Below are positions 38,153 to 47,040 of a stretch of 64,000 bases of DNA, piece after piece. The notes beneath the pieces are model-generated. The model did no database searches. It saw nothing but the letters and a program-made list of their open reading frames with translations, and had not been told where the DNA came from. Each line of letters opens with the position of its first letter. Position 1 is the stretch's first letter. The stretch covers positions 62,001 through 126,000 of the forward strand of contig CAVRPV010000013.1 of assembly GCA_963723235.1 (NCBI GenBank), written 5' to 3'. The stretch is from CAIRTM01 sp963723235. GTDB lineage: Bacteria; Desulfobacterota; WTBG01; CAIYCZ01; CAIRTM01. The translations under genes were made by a program, and so were the position numbers.

Positions 38153-39161
38153 ATGTCCGACCTGAAGATAGTATGTGATGATCAGCTGCAACCCTATTGT
38201 GAAGACGGGGACACGGGCCTGCGCTCCCGGCTGCAGGCCTTTATCCAACAGCAGCACGCGACCTGGCCGGCCCTGGCAGCAGCACAGCGCGATCTGGACA
38301 GAGCCCTGCGGCGCACCCTGCATCTGCCGGACAGCGACATTGAGCTGCAATGCAACCCGGGGCGAACCCGCAGTACTACCGCCAAGGTGGCAGCCGCTGA
38401 CGTTGCAAAGCGGCCCTGTTTCCTGTGCCCGGACAATCTGTATGCGGAGCAGCTCGCCCTGCCCTTGTCCCCGGACTGGCTGATCCTGAACAATCCCTTC
38501 CCTATTTTTAAAGATCACCTGACAATCAGCAGTGCTCTTCATATTGATCAACTCCTTGCACCGGCACTGCCTGTCATGATCAACTTTGTGGCTGAAATGG
38601 AGTGCAGCTTCAGCGCATTTTACAATGGCGCGCGCTGCGGCGCCTCCGCGCCCGATCACCTGCATTTCCAAGCCTGCCCTGCCGGAATGCTTCCGCTTGA
38701 GCACCGGCTTCTGCCGCTGCTGAACGAGCTTGAACAGAAAAAAACCCCCTGGTGGTTCGGCACGCTTGACAACCGGGGGATCGGCCTGTGCCGGGCCGCT
38801 TCCGCCCCGGAGCTCCTTGGACAACTGAACAGCATGTGCGCCCATCTCAACAGCAGTGCCGAACCCGGGAGGGAAGCGGATTTGAACCTGATTATTTTCG
38901 GCCGTCCCGGAAATCTGGCAGCGGCGATCCTGCCGCGGCGCGCGCACCGGCCGGCCTGCTTTTTTGCCTCCGGTGATGAGCAGCTGTGTGATCAGCCCCG
39001 GCGCGGTTGATGTAGGCGGTCTGGCAATCCTGCCGAGGCAGCAGGATTTTGAACGCATGACAGCCGAAAAAATGCTCTCGATTTACCGGGAAGTCTGTTT
39101 GCCTGCTGATGTCATGGCAAACGGCGGTTTACTGAGTGTTCTGCTCCCGAAAAGCATGTAG
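38153..39161 (+). CDS. DUF4922 / HIT-like nucleotidyltransferase-related protein (frameshifted)
   Basis: About 335 residues. RSTTAKV..., KRPCFLCPDN, LNNPFPIFKDHLTI and the HIT-like DHLHFQACPAG are characteristic of DUF4922, an ATP-adenylyl/galactose-1-phosphate uridylyltransferase relative. The frame breaks near 38985; in the next frame come ISPGAVDVGGLAILPRQQDFERM and the true end. One deleted base explains it. Substrate unknown; family members recall GDP-sugar phosphorylases. Confidence 0.8.
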
Positions 39162-39224
39162 GGCGTGTTCAACCCGCCATTTTCTCCTCCGAAAGGCATC
39201 CGGCGGGTTGCACCCGCCCTACGT
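39158..39224. repeat. REP-like imperfect inverted repeat
   Basis: GTAGGGCGTGTTCAACCCGCC on one arm and GGCGGGTTGCACCCGCCCTAC on the other, 18 of 21 paired. It begins in the stop of the DUF4922 gene. Confidence 0.75.
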
Positions 39225-40481
39225 TCTAATTTCAGTCATTCCGGCGAAGAGACTGTGTTGCAATTCGTTTGTTACTGTCATTTCGAATCCGCCGCAGGCG
39301 GTGAGAAATCTTAAGGTGTTGATTTTACTTCAAGCAAAGATCTCTCGGAGCCTGCCCTGAGCGAAGTCGAGTCAGATGACACAGCAACCACTCCCCTACC
39401 GTCGAAGTAGCTGATATAGCGGAGTATTCATTGACAACAGATCTGCGCTATGCGATAGAGGTAGCTGTGCTACCGAAGAACCCCTCGAATCCGGGCAATT
39501 AATTTGAGATTCGAATTGGGGCGAAACTTCGACCTGTTTTCCATGTTGAATGCTTTACTATCGCAATAAGCGGCAATGTTGAACATCTTCGCATCGTTGG
39601 CCCTTATGCCATGAGCAACTGTTTATCCGAATGGATTTTCCACTGTGACAGACCCTGCGATGGAATTTGATATGAAAAAAGAGGATAAGGAAATGGATCG
39701 GGAGTTTCTTTGGTGAATCCGGACAGAGTTCGATGCCGAACTCGATTGTAAAGAACTGGGTCTTCCACGACAAATCTTGTCCACTATGCAATGCATCGCA
39801 GCGGACGCACGACGACCTACGGCCTGCCCAGCCGCTTAATCTTGTTCGAGTTAAGATCGGAACTCACATATAAGACTGAGAAAAACTAACTCATTATATC
39901 AGTAATACTTGTAGCTTGGGATTTTGAACAACAGGCTCTGGGTCAGAATCGATGCTCGGCACTGTCAAAGACTATAGGCTTCTGCAAAAATGTCGGCATA
40001 CCAATTCTGGACATTTCAGTGGTAGTCGGATCAAGATGCTGGCTAGAATCGATCAAATTCGTTATGAACGGAGATATGCCTGATGGTGGCGGCGTATTGA
40101 CTGGCTACTTCTAAGAATGGCAGAATACAAGAAGCATTACTGACCGACTATAGGCACTACTCTTATGCATGAGCATCCTTTGATTATTTATGTTCTGCGG
40201 AAGAACAATCGCTTGTTCGACTACGAAAAGGAAGATGATTTCACCAGACATATGGAGGCTACTGGCAGACGCTCTGATCCGGCAGCCAAACTTGAGCATT
40301 GATGACGAAGAAGCACGCTTATTACAGTTTGATAATGGTAGGTTATGGTGACAAGCATCACTGGGAAAACATGCGATTCCGCATGGTCGATCACGTGAAA
40401 CGGCATGCAGCAAAAGAGCTGCTCGGCGATAGCAAATCAATATGTCATACGCTGGAACTCTGTATAGTAGAAACCTGCCCT
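39225..40481. other. 1.25-kb stretch without a recognisable gene
   Basis: The first ~150 bases hold fragments of dispersed repeats (ATTCCGGCGAAGAG; GTCATTTCGAATCCGCCGCAGGCGG; GAGATCTTTG-like). The rest is AT-richer, has only short frames with no family feel and many stops. Two open stretches at 40166-40300 and 40299-40553 (MMTKKHAYYSLIMVGYGDKH) have a faint protein look but nothing I can name. I find no transposase or integrase in it. Confidence 0.5.
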
Positions 40482-40546
40482 AGACCCAACAATATGCACG
40501 CGCGATCCTGCGGTGTGCCGCTCCGTGCTGATCCATACGTTAGACA
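40482..40546 (+). other. possible attC-like recombination site (low confidence)
   Basis: Ends in GTTAGAC (fits GTTRRRY) and begins at ACCCAAC (fits RYYYAAC). The intervening 48 bases can fold: AAC/GTT, TATG/CATA, CACG/CGTG and GCGG-TGTG-CCGC, with extrahelical bases. This is the general plan of an integron attC. The outer core boxes do not pair well and no integrase lies in the window, so chance is possible. Confidence 0.3.
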
Positions 40547-40563
40547 TAAATAAAGGAGAAGCC

Positions 40564-41196
40564 ATGAAAAAAGGTATCGTAATAGTTAATGGCGGGATAC
40601 ATTCTACGACCGCTCTCGCAGTCGCAAAGAGCCGGGAATTTGAACTGTATGCCCTGAGCTTTGATTATGGTCAGAAAAACAGGGTAAAGCTTGATGCCGC
40701 CGCAAAAATCGCTCAACAATTCGGGGTTAAAGAACACAAGATTGTAAAGATCGATATCGCAGCACTACTGCCGGATGACCGCAAAGATGATCCGTATGTC
40801 CCGGCCCGCAACAACCTGTATCTCTCGTGTGCCCTGTCCTGGGCAGAAGTCATTAAAGCAGGTGATATCTTCATCGGCATAAACTCAATTGAATACGGCG
40901 ATAATCCCGACTGCCGCCCGGCATTCGTCCACACCTTTGAAAAACTCGCAAATGTTGCCATCAAAAAAGAAGGCGCAATCCGAAAAGTAAACGTCTGGTC
41001 ACCCTGCATGAACAAATCAACATCAGAGATAATCCAGAAAGGAAAAGAACTGGGGGTGGATTACAGTATGACCTATCCCGGCTGTCAGGAAATGAGCGCT
41101 GACGGAACCAGCTGCGGTGAATGCGTGTTTTGTGAAAACAGAAAAGGCGGATTTGAAGACGCGGGCATCCCGGATCCGACACACTATAAACAATGA
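40564..41196 (+). CDS. QueC-like 7-cyano-7-deazaguanine synthase with altered PP-loop
   Basis: 210 residues from ATG 40564, behind AAGGAG. It matches QueC over its length: FDYGQKNRVKLDAA, VPARNNLYLSCALSWA, GINSIEYGDNPDCRP, and the zinc Cys set CQEMSADGTSCGECVFC. QueC makes preQ0 from carboxy-deazaguanine with ATP. But the PP-loop SGGxDS, needed to bind ATP, reads NGGIHSTT: Ser to Asn and Asp to His. It may be inactive, or a divergent paralogue with another role. No queD, queE or queF is nearby. It leads an AT-richer gene group. Confidence 0.85.
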   Translation: MKKGIVIVNGGIHSTTALAVAKSREFELYALSFDYGQKNRVKLDAAAKIAQQFGVKEHKIVKIDIAALLPDDRKDDPYVPARNNLYLSCALSWAEVIKAGDIFIGINSIEYGDNPDCRPAFVHTFEKLANVAIKKEGAIRKVNVWSPCMNKSTSEIIQKGKELGVDYSMTYPGCQEMSADGTSCGECVFCENRKGGFEDAGIPDPTHYKQ

Positions 41197-41209
41197 AAGG
41201 AGGCTTTTT

Positions 41210-41371
41210 ATGGAGCTTATCAAGATAATCTGTGCGATTATACTGCCACCCTTGGGAGTGTTTCTCCAGGTTGGTATCGGGAAACATTTCTGGATTAATA
41301 TTCTTTTAACATTATTAGGCTATATTCCCGGGATAGTTCATGGTATATGGGTTATTGCTAAAAACAAATAA
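41210..41371 (+). CDS. YqaE/Pmp3-family membrane protein
   Basis: 53 residues, two helices. MELIKIICAIILPPLGVFLQVGIGKHFWINILLT... holds the family signature (ILPPLGV) and GYIPGIVHGIWVI. Members of this stress-linked family affect membrane potential. AAAGGAGG lies eight bases before ATG 41210, which is 13 bases after the QueC-like stop. Confidence 0.95.
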   Translation: MELIKIICAIILPPLGVFLQVGIGKHFWINILLTLLGYIPGIVHGIWVIAKNK

Positions 41372-41383
41372 GGAGGAACTACA

Positions 41384-41545
41384 ATGAAATTAAGATTAAA
41401 GGCAGTGGTACTTTTCTCGTTGGCAATTTTCTCACTTTCAACGCTCGCGGCCTGCGAGAAGGAAGGCGGCGGAGAAAAAGCGGGTAAAGAAATTGACAAG
41501 GCTTTCAATACGGCAAAAGATAAAATTGACGAAGCTACAAAATAA
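41384..41545 (+). CDS. tiny lipoprotein, function unknown
   Basis: 53 residues from ATG 41384, behind AAGGAGG. A lipobox LAAC ends a short signal peptide, and the mature part is only 30 residues, Lys/Glu-rich and helical (AFNTAKDKIDEATK). It resembles the small entericidin-like or lipoprotein-spacer proteins, without enough match to name it. Followed by a terminator. Confidence 0.8.
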   Translation: MKLRLKAVVLFSLAIFSLSTLAACEKEGGGEKAGKEIDKAFNTAKDKIDEATK

Positions 41546-41566
41546 TTTATTAATCTGATTGCATAT

Positions 41567-41597
41567 AAAAAGGCAGGGGATAGAACCCTGCCTTTTC
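41567..41597 (+). terminator. Rho-independent terminator
   Basis: AAAAGGCAGGG / CCCTGCCTTTT with loop GATAGAA. It closes the QueC-Pmp3-lipoprotein unit. Confidence 0.85.
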
Positions 41598-41819
41598 TTT
41601 GCTTTCTGTCACCTTGCCGTGCTATACTAAGGTATAGCCACTAAAAAATGCATGCGGACAATAGGTGGATGGCCACTATTATTTCGCCCGTCGAGGTGTT
41701 GACCGAACGCCCTGACGGGAGCCGATGAACCCGGTCATTATGTACAGATTCAAAAACTGTTTTCGTAATGGTGATAGCGAGGATAGTAAATAGACATTCA
41801 CCTCACAAGGAGAAGAATC

Positions 41820-42026
41820 ATGGGTAAGGGTACAGTTAAGTGGTTTAATGCAGACAAAGGTTTTGGTTTTATAACCCCGGACGATGGCGGCAAAGATTTA
41901 TTTGTTCATCACTCCGAAATTCAGGCGGGTGGGGGCTATGCGACTTTGAGTGACGGCCAGGCTGTTGAGTATGAAGTTGGCCAGGGCCAAAAAGGACCGT
42001 GTGCCAATAAAGTCCGCGCTATATAA
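41820..42026 (+). CDS. cold-shock-domain protein
   Basis: 68 residues. GTVKWFNADKGFGFITPDDG carries the RNP1 (KGFGFI), and DLFVHHSEI carries the RNP2-type motif. Binds single-stranded RNA or DNA. ATG 41820 follows AAGGAGAAG. Between the terminator upstream and this gene lie ~220 bases of leader, as is common for cold-shock genes. Confidence 0.96.
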   Translation: MGKGTVKWFNADKGFGFITPDDGGKDLFVHHSEIQAGGGYATLSDGQAVEYEVGQGQKGPCANKVRAI

Positions 42027-42051
42027 GCATCGCATTACACGACATGACAGG

Positions 42052-42090
42052 GAATTCACTGGACCCCGAAACCAGGGGGCCAGTGAATTC
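42052..42090. repeat. hairpin after the cold-shock gene
   Basis: GAATTCACTGG and its exact inverse CCAGTGAATTC, with a further CCCC/GGGG pair inside. There is no T-tract, so it is not a standard terminator; it may stabilise the message. Confidence 0.75.
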
Positions 42091-42191
42091 TGATGTTGCC
42101 TGGATTAAAAATCAAAACAAAAAGACGAAACTGAACAAAACTCTTTTCAACGTGCAAAGGGACAAACAACTATACTTCAGGAGGTACACCT

Positions 42192-42593
42192 ATGGGTATG
42201 CTGCAAGAATTCAAAACATTTGCAATGCGAGGCAATGTAGTGGACCTGGCAGTTGGCATAGTGATAGGAGGTGCCTTCGGTAAAATTGTATCTTCATTTG
42301 TAGCCGATGTAATTATGCCGCCAATAGGGCTCATTATAGGCGGTGTTAATTTCAAAAATCTTGCAATCACCATAAAAGAAGCAGCGGGTGATGCAGCTGC
42401 AGTCACAATTAATTACGGTAATTTTATTCAAACCCTTTTTGATTTTCTGATAATTGCTTTTGCCATCTTTATGGTTATTAAAGGGATGAACTCTTTATCG
42501 AAGAAAAAAGAAGAAGCTCCGGCAGAACCTCCCGCACCAACAAGGGAAGAAACGCTCCTGACGGAGATACGGGACGCACTGCAGAAGAAATAA
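42192..42593 (+). CDS. mscL: large-conductance mechanosensitive channel
   Basis: 133 residues, two helices. FKTFAMRGNVVDLAVGIVIGGAFGKIV is the typical first half, with MPPIGLIIGGVNF, then the second helix (LFDFLIIAFAIFMVIKGMN) and a charged tail. Opens under hypo-osmotic stress. CAGGAGG lies upstream of ATG 42192. Confidence 0.96.
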   Translation: MGMLQEFKTFAMRGNVVDLAVGIVIGGAFGKIVSSFVADVIMPPIGLIIGGVNFKNLAITIKEAAGDAAAVTINYGNFIQTLFDFLIIAFAIFMVIKGMNSLSKKKEEAPAEPPAPTREETLLTEIRDALQKK

Positions 42594-42760
42594 TCATACT
42601 GAGCGCAGCAACCGGGCGCTTGAATGGCGCAGACGACTTTCGAAGCTGGCGCGACAGATATTACAACCCACTCAACGCGGCCTCTAAGTACACCGCCACA
42701 CAACATGGGGGCCGGTTGCAAAACAAAAGCCGGACACGAACCTGACGTTGTGTGGCAATT

Positions 42761-42838
42761 GTAGGCCGGACCAAGCGAAGCGTGTCCGGCGTTATCGTAA
42801 ACATTTAGCGAACATCCGGTTCTTAGTCCGGCCTACAG
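42761..42838. repeat. REP-like inverted repeat pair
   Basis: TGTAGGCCGGAC at one end and GTCCGGCCTACA at the other, with a further inner hairpin (GACCAAGCG...CGTGTCC). Resembles a bacterial interspersed mosaic element, similar in outline to enterobacterial REPs. Confidence 0.75.
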
Positions 42839-42937
42839 GTTCCTTTGTCCCGGAAAATGTGACCGTATGAAACCGACCCCTCTTTTCTGTGGGGCGGTAC
42901 TAAGCGTATCAAAAATTTGGCTGAGTGATTGCATTCA

Positions 42938-43162
42938 ATGAAAGACATGGAAATTACAGAGGAGCCGATTGAACTCTGTAGAATCTTGAAGTTCGAGAAT
43001 ATGGTCGCCAGCGGCGGTGAAGCCAAGCATGTTATCGCAGAAGGCCTTGTTAAGGTAAATGGCGAGGTTGAAACCAGGAAACGGAAAAAGATCTTCTCGG
43101 GTGACATCATAGAATTTGGCGATACAAAGATCCGCCTCCAGTTAAAAACGGTAATTCTTTGA
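42938..43162 (+). CDS. S4-domain RNA-binding protein (YbcJ-like)
   Basis: 74 residues from ATG 42938. An S4 domain: LCRILKFENMVASGGEAKHVIAEGLVKVNGEVETRKRKKI. It is of the short YbcJ kind, probably ribosome- or tRNA-related. Its stop overlaps the next start (TGATG). Confidence 0.9.
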   Translation: MKDMEITEEPIELCRILKFENMVASGGEAKHVIAEGLVKVNGEVETRKRKKIFSGDIIEFGDTKIRLQLKTVIL

Positions 43163-43614
43163 TGCATATCTTTGTCGATGCCGATGCCTGCCCGGTGAAG
43201 GATGAGATATACCGCGTGGCACAGCGCTACGGCCTTGCCGTAACGCTGGTTGCGAACTCCCGGATGCGCGTACCCCTCAAAACGTTCATCCATCTTGAAG
43301 TCGTGCCGGGCGGATTTGATGCTGCTGACGACTGGATTGCCGAACAGGCCGGTCAGGATGACATCGTCATTACAGCCGACATTCCACTTGCCAACAGATG
43401 TATTTCAAAAGGCGCGCGTGTTCTCGGCCCGAGCGGCAAGCCTTTTACAGAGGACAACATTGGCTCTGCGCTCGCGACCCGGGACCTGCTCTCTGAGCTT
43501 CGTGACCTGGGTGAGATCGGCGGCGGCCCGCCGCCTTTCAGCCAGCGCGACCGTTCGCTGTTTTTACAGCAGCTCGACCAGATGATCAATGCCATCCTCA
43601 GAAAGCAGCGATAA
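43162..43614 (+). CDS. YaiI/YqxD family protein (UPF0178)
   Basis: 150 residues. MHIFVDADACPVKDEIYRVA is the family signature and HIFVDADA is a PIN-like or DHH-like acidic motif. VITADIPLANRCISKGARVL and RDRSLFLQQLDQ follow. Biochemical role not known. It is translationally coupled to the S4 gene. Confidence 0.95.
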   Translation: MHIFVDADACPVKDEIYRVAQRYGLAVTLVANSRMRVPLKTFIHLEVVPGGFDAADDWIAEQAGQDDIVITADIPLANRCISKGARVLGPSGKPFTEDNIGSALATRDLLSELRDLGEIGGGPPPFSQRDRSLFLQQLDQMINAILRKQR

Positions 43615-43845
43615 GTAATAGAAGGCAAAGGGGACTGGCAAACAATGTAATCAGGTGCACGTATGTTTGCACAAAACACACCCCCAGCCCGGACTTGTTA
43701 ACTGACCACCACTCCTGACAATTGTATCCAGCCGACCCAGCGGGGCATGCCGGATGGTTCTCATTCAGTTTCGCGGCCGGGCGGCCGATAAGAGCGTTAA
43801 CATTCTTTGTGACATTCAACATCAAGAAAGGAATGATCTCCTCAT

Positions 43846-44425
43846 ATGAAAAAATATATGTCAGATATTGCCAGGAGACGTTTCAACGCCGACCTTGATA
43901 CACTTCCTGAACGTGAACAGCACGTAATCAAACATTGCTATGACCGCCTTCCTATCAGCCGCGATACTAACCAGGAGTATGCAACAAAGTCGACCTTTGG
44001 GCAAAGGCTGGCCGATAAGGTCGCGACATTCGGCGGCTCATGGACGTTCATTATCATTTTTGCCGCAATCCTGCTTGTTATGGGTTCTGCTCAATTCCTT
44101 CCTGCTCGTGAACCTGCATGATGCCTTTGACCCCTATCCGTATATTTTACTCAACCTTTTTCTGTCCACGCTTGCCGCCATCCAGGCGCCCATAATCTTA
44201 ATGTCACAGAACCGTGTTGCATAAAAAGACAGGCTGGATGCGGCCCACGATTACGAAGTAAATTTGAAAGCTGAGCTCGAAATTCTTAGTTTGCATGAAA
44301 AGATAGATGAGTTGCGCGAGAGCAAATGGGCAGAACTCATGCTGGCGCAACAAGAGCAAATTACATTGCTGACGCAGTTACTAAAGCAAAACCCTGTTGA
44401 TACTCACAGGCTGCCAGAAGAGTGA
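43846..44425 (+). pseudogene. DUF1003 membrane protein, broken by a frameshift and an in-frame stop
   Basis: ATG 43846. FGQRLADKVATFGGSWTFIIIF is the hallmark of DUF1003. Near 44085 the frame shifts to LLWVLLNSFLLVNLHDAFDPYPYILLNLFLSTLAAIQAPIILMSQNRVA, and then a TAA (44222) stands where the family continues; after it KDRLDAAHDYEVNLKAELEIL... runs to a TGA at 44423-44425. So it needs one indel and one base substitution to be restored, unlike other genes here, which suggests real decay as well as error. Confidence 0.85.
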
Positions 44426-44603
44426 GAACAAAGGGGGCAGGCAAAAAATATACAATGAAAGCTTCCGCCCTGCCACGCCAGAGGGCTTAAACGCTTACTC
44501 CATCCTAGTCAGCTCATAGCTCAAAAACAGCTTTAATCAGCACTGCTTATGCCGATAAGACATTAGTCATACACACATCACCTTATTTTTGAGAGGGAAC
44601 GCC

Positions 44604-45728
44604 ATGGGAACCAACAATCTTGTTTTTCTGGAAGTCATTGAGTGGTTTGACGACAGCGGACAGGCACTCGTTCATCGCATCCCCGAAGAGGGTTCCGGTG
44701 AAATCAAATTCGGCGCGCAGCTGATCGTGCGCGAAAGCCAGGCTGCCGTGTTCTTTTACAACGGCAAGGCCTATGACGCGTTTCCGGCCGGACGCCATAC
44801 CCTCAAAACCGCCAATATCCCGCTTTTGACCAAGGCCCTGAGCCTGCCCTGGGGCTTTACCAGCCCGCTGCGGGCCGAAGTCTATTTTGCCAACATGAAG
44901 GTGTTCACCAATTTACAATGGGGAACGCGCGACCCGGTTGCATTTAAGGACAGCGAGCTCGGCCTGATCCGTTTGCGCGCCTTCGGGGTTTTCAACATCC
45001 AGGTCATTCAGCCGGTGCTGTTCATCAACTCGCTGGTCGGCACGCAGGGCGTGTACACCACCGCGGAAATCGAGGAATACCTGAGCCGGGTGATTGTTTC
45101 GCGCTTCAATGATTATATCGGCGAAGAACTCGACTCGTTTATCAACCTGCCCGGCAAATACGATGCCATGGCCACAGGACTGCAAAAGCGGCTGGAGCGC
45201 GACTTCAGCCGCTTCGGCCTCGGCCTGCAGGCGCTCTACATCAACGCCATCACCCCGCCGCCCGAGGTGCAGCAGGCCATTGACGATAAAAGCAAGCTGG
45301 GCGTGTTTGACGACCTGAACAAGCTGATGAAAATGAAAGCTGCCATGGCCTTTGAAAAGGCCGCCGGAAACGAAGGCGCAGCCGGTGCCGGCATGGGCAT
45401 GGGAGCGGGTTTCATGCTGCCGGGAATGATGGGCTCGCCCCTGTTTCAAAACGCACCCCAGGGTGAAACGCCGCCAGCGGCGACATGCCCGGACTGCAAA
45501 AACCCGGTCAGCCGCGACGCGCGCTTCTGCCCCGCCTGCGGACATCAGATTATGGTTGTTTCGCAGTGCTCCAGTTGCGGTAAAAACCTGCCGCCCTCGG
45601 CCCGCTTCTGTTCGAAGTGCGGCGTAGAGCAGAATACAAAACCGCAGGCACGCCTGTGCTCGAAATGCGGCACTGAGAACCTGACCGACTCCGTGTTCTG
45701 CAACCAGTGCGGAGAAAAGATTGAATAG
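44604..45728 (+). CDS. SPFH-domain protein with C-terminal zinc ribbons
   Basis: 374 residues from ATG 44604, behind GAGAGGGA. Residues ~1-250 resemble the YdjI-type SPFH ('virion core protein') family: FLEVIEWFDDSGQALVHRIPEEGSGEIKFGAQLIVRESQAAVFF. A Gly/Met-rich hinge follows, then three zinc-ribbon-like Cys pairs: CPDC..CPAC, CSSC..CSKC, CSKC..CNQC. In B. subtilis YdjI acts with YdjG and YdjH in membrane stress. The next gene begins within the last codons, so the two are coupled. Confidence 0.88.
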   Translation: MGTNNLVFLEVIEWFDDSGQALVHRIPEEGSGEIKFGAQLIVRESQAAVFFYNGKAYDAFPAGRHTLKTANIPLLTKALSLPWGFTSPLRAEVYFANMKVFTNLQWGTRDPVAFKDSELGLIRLRAFGVFNIQVIQPVLFINSLVGTQGVYTTAEIEEYLSRVIVSRFNDYIGEELDSFINLPGKYDAMATGLQKRLERDFSRFGLGLQALYINAITPPPEVQQAIDDKSKLGVFDDLNKLMKMKAAMAFEKAAGNEGAAGAGMGMGAGFMLPGMMGSPLFQNAPQGETPPAATCPDCKNPVSRDARFCPACGHQIMVVSQCSSCGKNLPPSARFCSKCGVEQNTKPQARLCSKCGTENLTDSVFCNQCGEKIE

Positions 45729-46962
45729 CAACTGGGTCGTTGAGCACTCCTGCCCGCAATGCGGGGCTCCGGTGCAGCTGAACGAAACCGACCGGGTTCT
45801 GTCCTGCGGATTCTGCCGGGTGCGGCATCTGCTGATGGCGCCCGGATTCTTTAACTTCTGCCTGCCCCCGCGCATCCCGCGCGATGATATTTTTTATATA
45901 CCCTACTGGCATGTGCGCGGCATGGCCTTTACCTGCGCCAGCAGCGCTGTCAGGTTCCGGGTGGTGGACATCAGCCGCCGCGCCTCAGAGTTCGATTTCA
46001 CGCCGCCCACGCTGGGCCTGAGGCCGCAGGCCATGAAGCTGCGCTTTGCCGCAGCCGACGAAAAGTCTTTTTTTGTATCGCGCCGCGGGGAAGCCCGCGA
46101 GATGCTGCTGGGGGCCGACGCCTGGACAACAATCGATTCGCTGAGCGCGCGCGAGCAGGTATTTATGCGCGAGTTGATCGGGGAAACCTGCAGCGTGATC
46201 TACGCGCCGTTTTATTACAAGGACAAAACGTTTTATGACGCCGTGCTTGACCGCCCTGTCCACCGCATCCCTTTGGACGAAAAAGCACCGGATTTGAAGG
46301 GCAAGCGCGATCCGGGCGGACAGATCTCCTTTATACCCGCGCTGTGCCCGCAATGCGGCTGGGATCTTGAAGGCGAAAAGGAGAGCTGCGTTTTTATCTG
46401 CCGCAACTGCGAAAGCGCCTGGGAATCGGTTGCGGGATCGCTGAAATCAGTTCCGTTCGGGGTTGCCGAAACCCGCGAGAGCGCCGTGCTGCATGTGCCC
46501 TTCTGGCGCATGCAGGCCCGCATCGACGGCATAAGCCTTGAAACTTTTGCCGACCTTGTCCGGTTTGCCAATCTTCCCAAAGCTGTCAAGCCCGAATTCG
46601 AACAGCAACGTTTAAGCTTCTGGGCGCCGGCCTTCAAGATCAAGCCCAACCTTTTCGTGCGCCTTCTGCAGCAGCTGACCGTTCTGCAGCCCGACCTTGC
46701 CGAAAGCACCCGGCTGAAGAATCTCAATCTCTCTCCGGCAACCCTGCCAAAAAGCGAGGCCGCTGAAAGCATAAAGATCGCCCTTGCAGGCCTTGCCACA
46801 AGGAAGAACGAATTTTTCCCGCTGCTGGAGGGCATCAGCGTCAATGTTACGGACAGCCGCCTTGTCTACCTGCCCTTTAACTCCAGCGGAAATGATCTCG
46901 TGCAAAGCCATTTCGGCTTCAGCCTGGAGCGCAACGCGTTTGATTTCGGCAGGAAGATATGA
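45721..46962 (+). CDS. zinc-ribbon protein, partner of the SPFH protein (YdjG-like), function unknown
   Basis: 413 residues from TTG 45721, overlapping the SPFH stop by 8 bases. Two zinc-ribbon-like Cys clusters: CPQCGAPV...CGFC at the N-terminus and CPQCGWD...CRNC at ~residue 215. The rest is mixed alpha/beta, with YIPYWHVRGMAF and LHVPFWRMQAR repeated as two similar halves. I infer a role in assembling or regulating a membrane complex with the SPFH protein; nothing here proves it. Confidence 0.75.
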   Translation: MNSNWVVEHSCPQCGAPVQLNETDRVLSCGFCRVRHLLMAPGFFNFCLPPRIPRDDIFYIPYWHVRGMAFTCASSAVRFRVVDISRRASEFDFTPPTLGLRPQAMKLRFAAADEKSFFVSRRGEAREMLLGADAWTTIDSLSAREQVFMRELIGETCSVIYAPFYYKDKTFYDAVLDRPVHRIPLDEKAPDLKGKRDPGGQISFIPALCPQCGWDLEGEKESCVFICRNCESAWESVAGSLKSVPFGVAETRESAVLHVPFWRMQARIDGISLETFADLVRFANLPKAVKPEFEQQRLSFWAPAFKIKPNLFVRLLQQLTVLQPDLAESTRLKNLNLSPATLPKSEAAESIKIALAGLATRKNEFFPLLEGISVNVTDSRLVYLPFNSSGNDLVQSHFGFSLERNAFDFGRKI

Positions 46963-47040
46963 ACTGCAGGACAGGGAACGGGAAGCTGGTATCGAAACAA
47001 TTATTCTTCAGCCCGCAGGGTGCGCGGTGTCTCCCTACTG

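Noticed and set aside
39225..40481. IS element or integrase in the gene-poor stretch
   Set aside because: No transposase or tyrosine-recombinase motif in any frame, even allowing indels.
44222..44224. TAA in DUF1003 as a programmed read-through or recoding site
   Set aside because: It is a plain TAA without a downstream structure, in a gene that also has a frameshift; decay or error is simpler.
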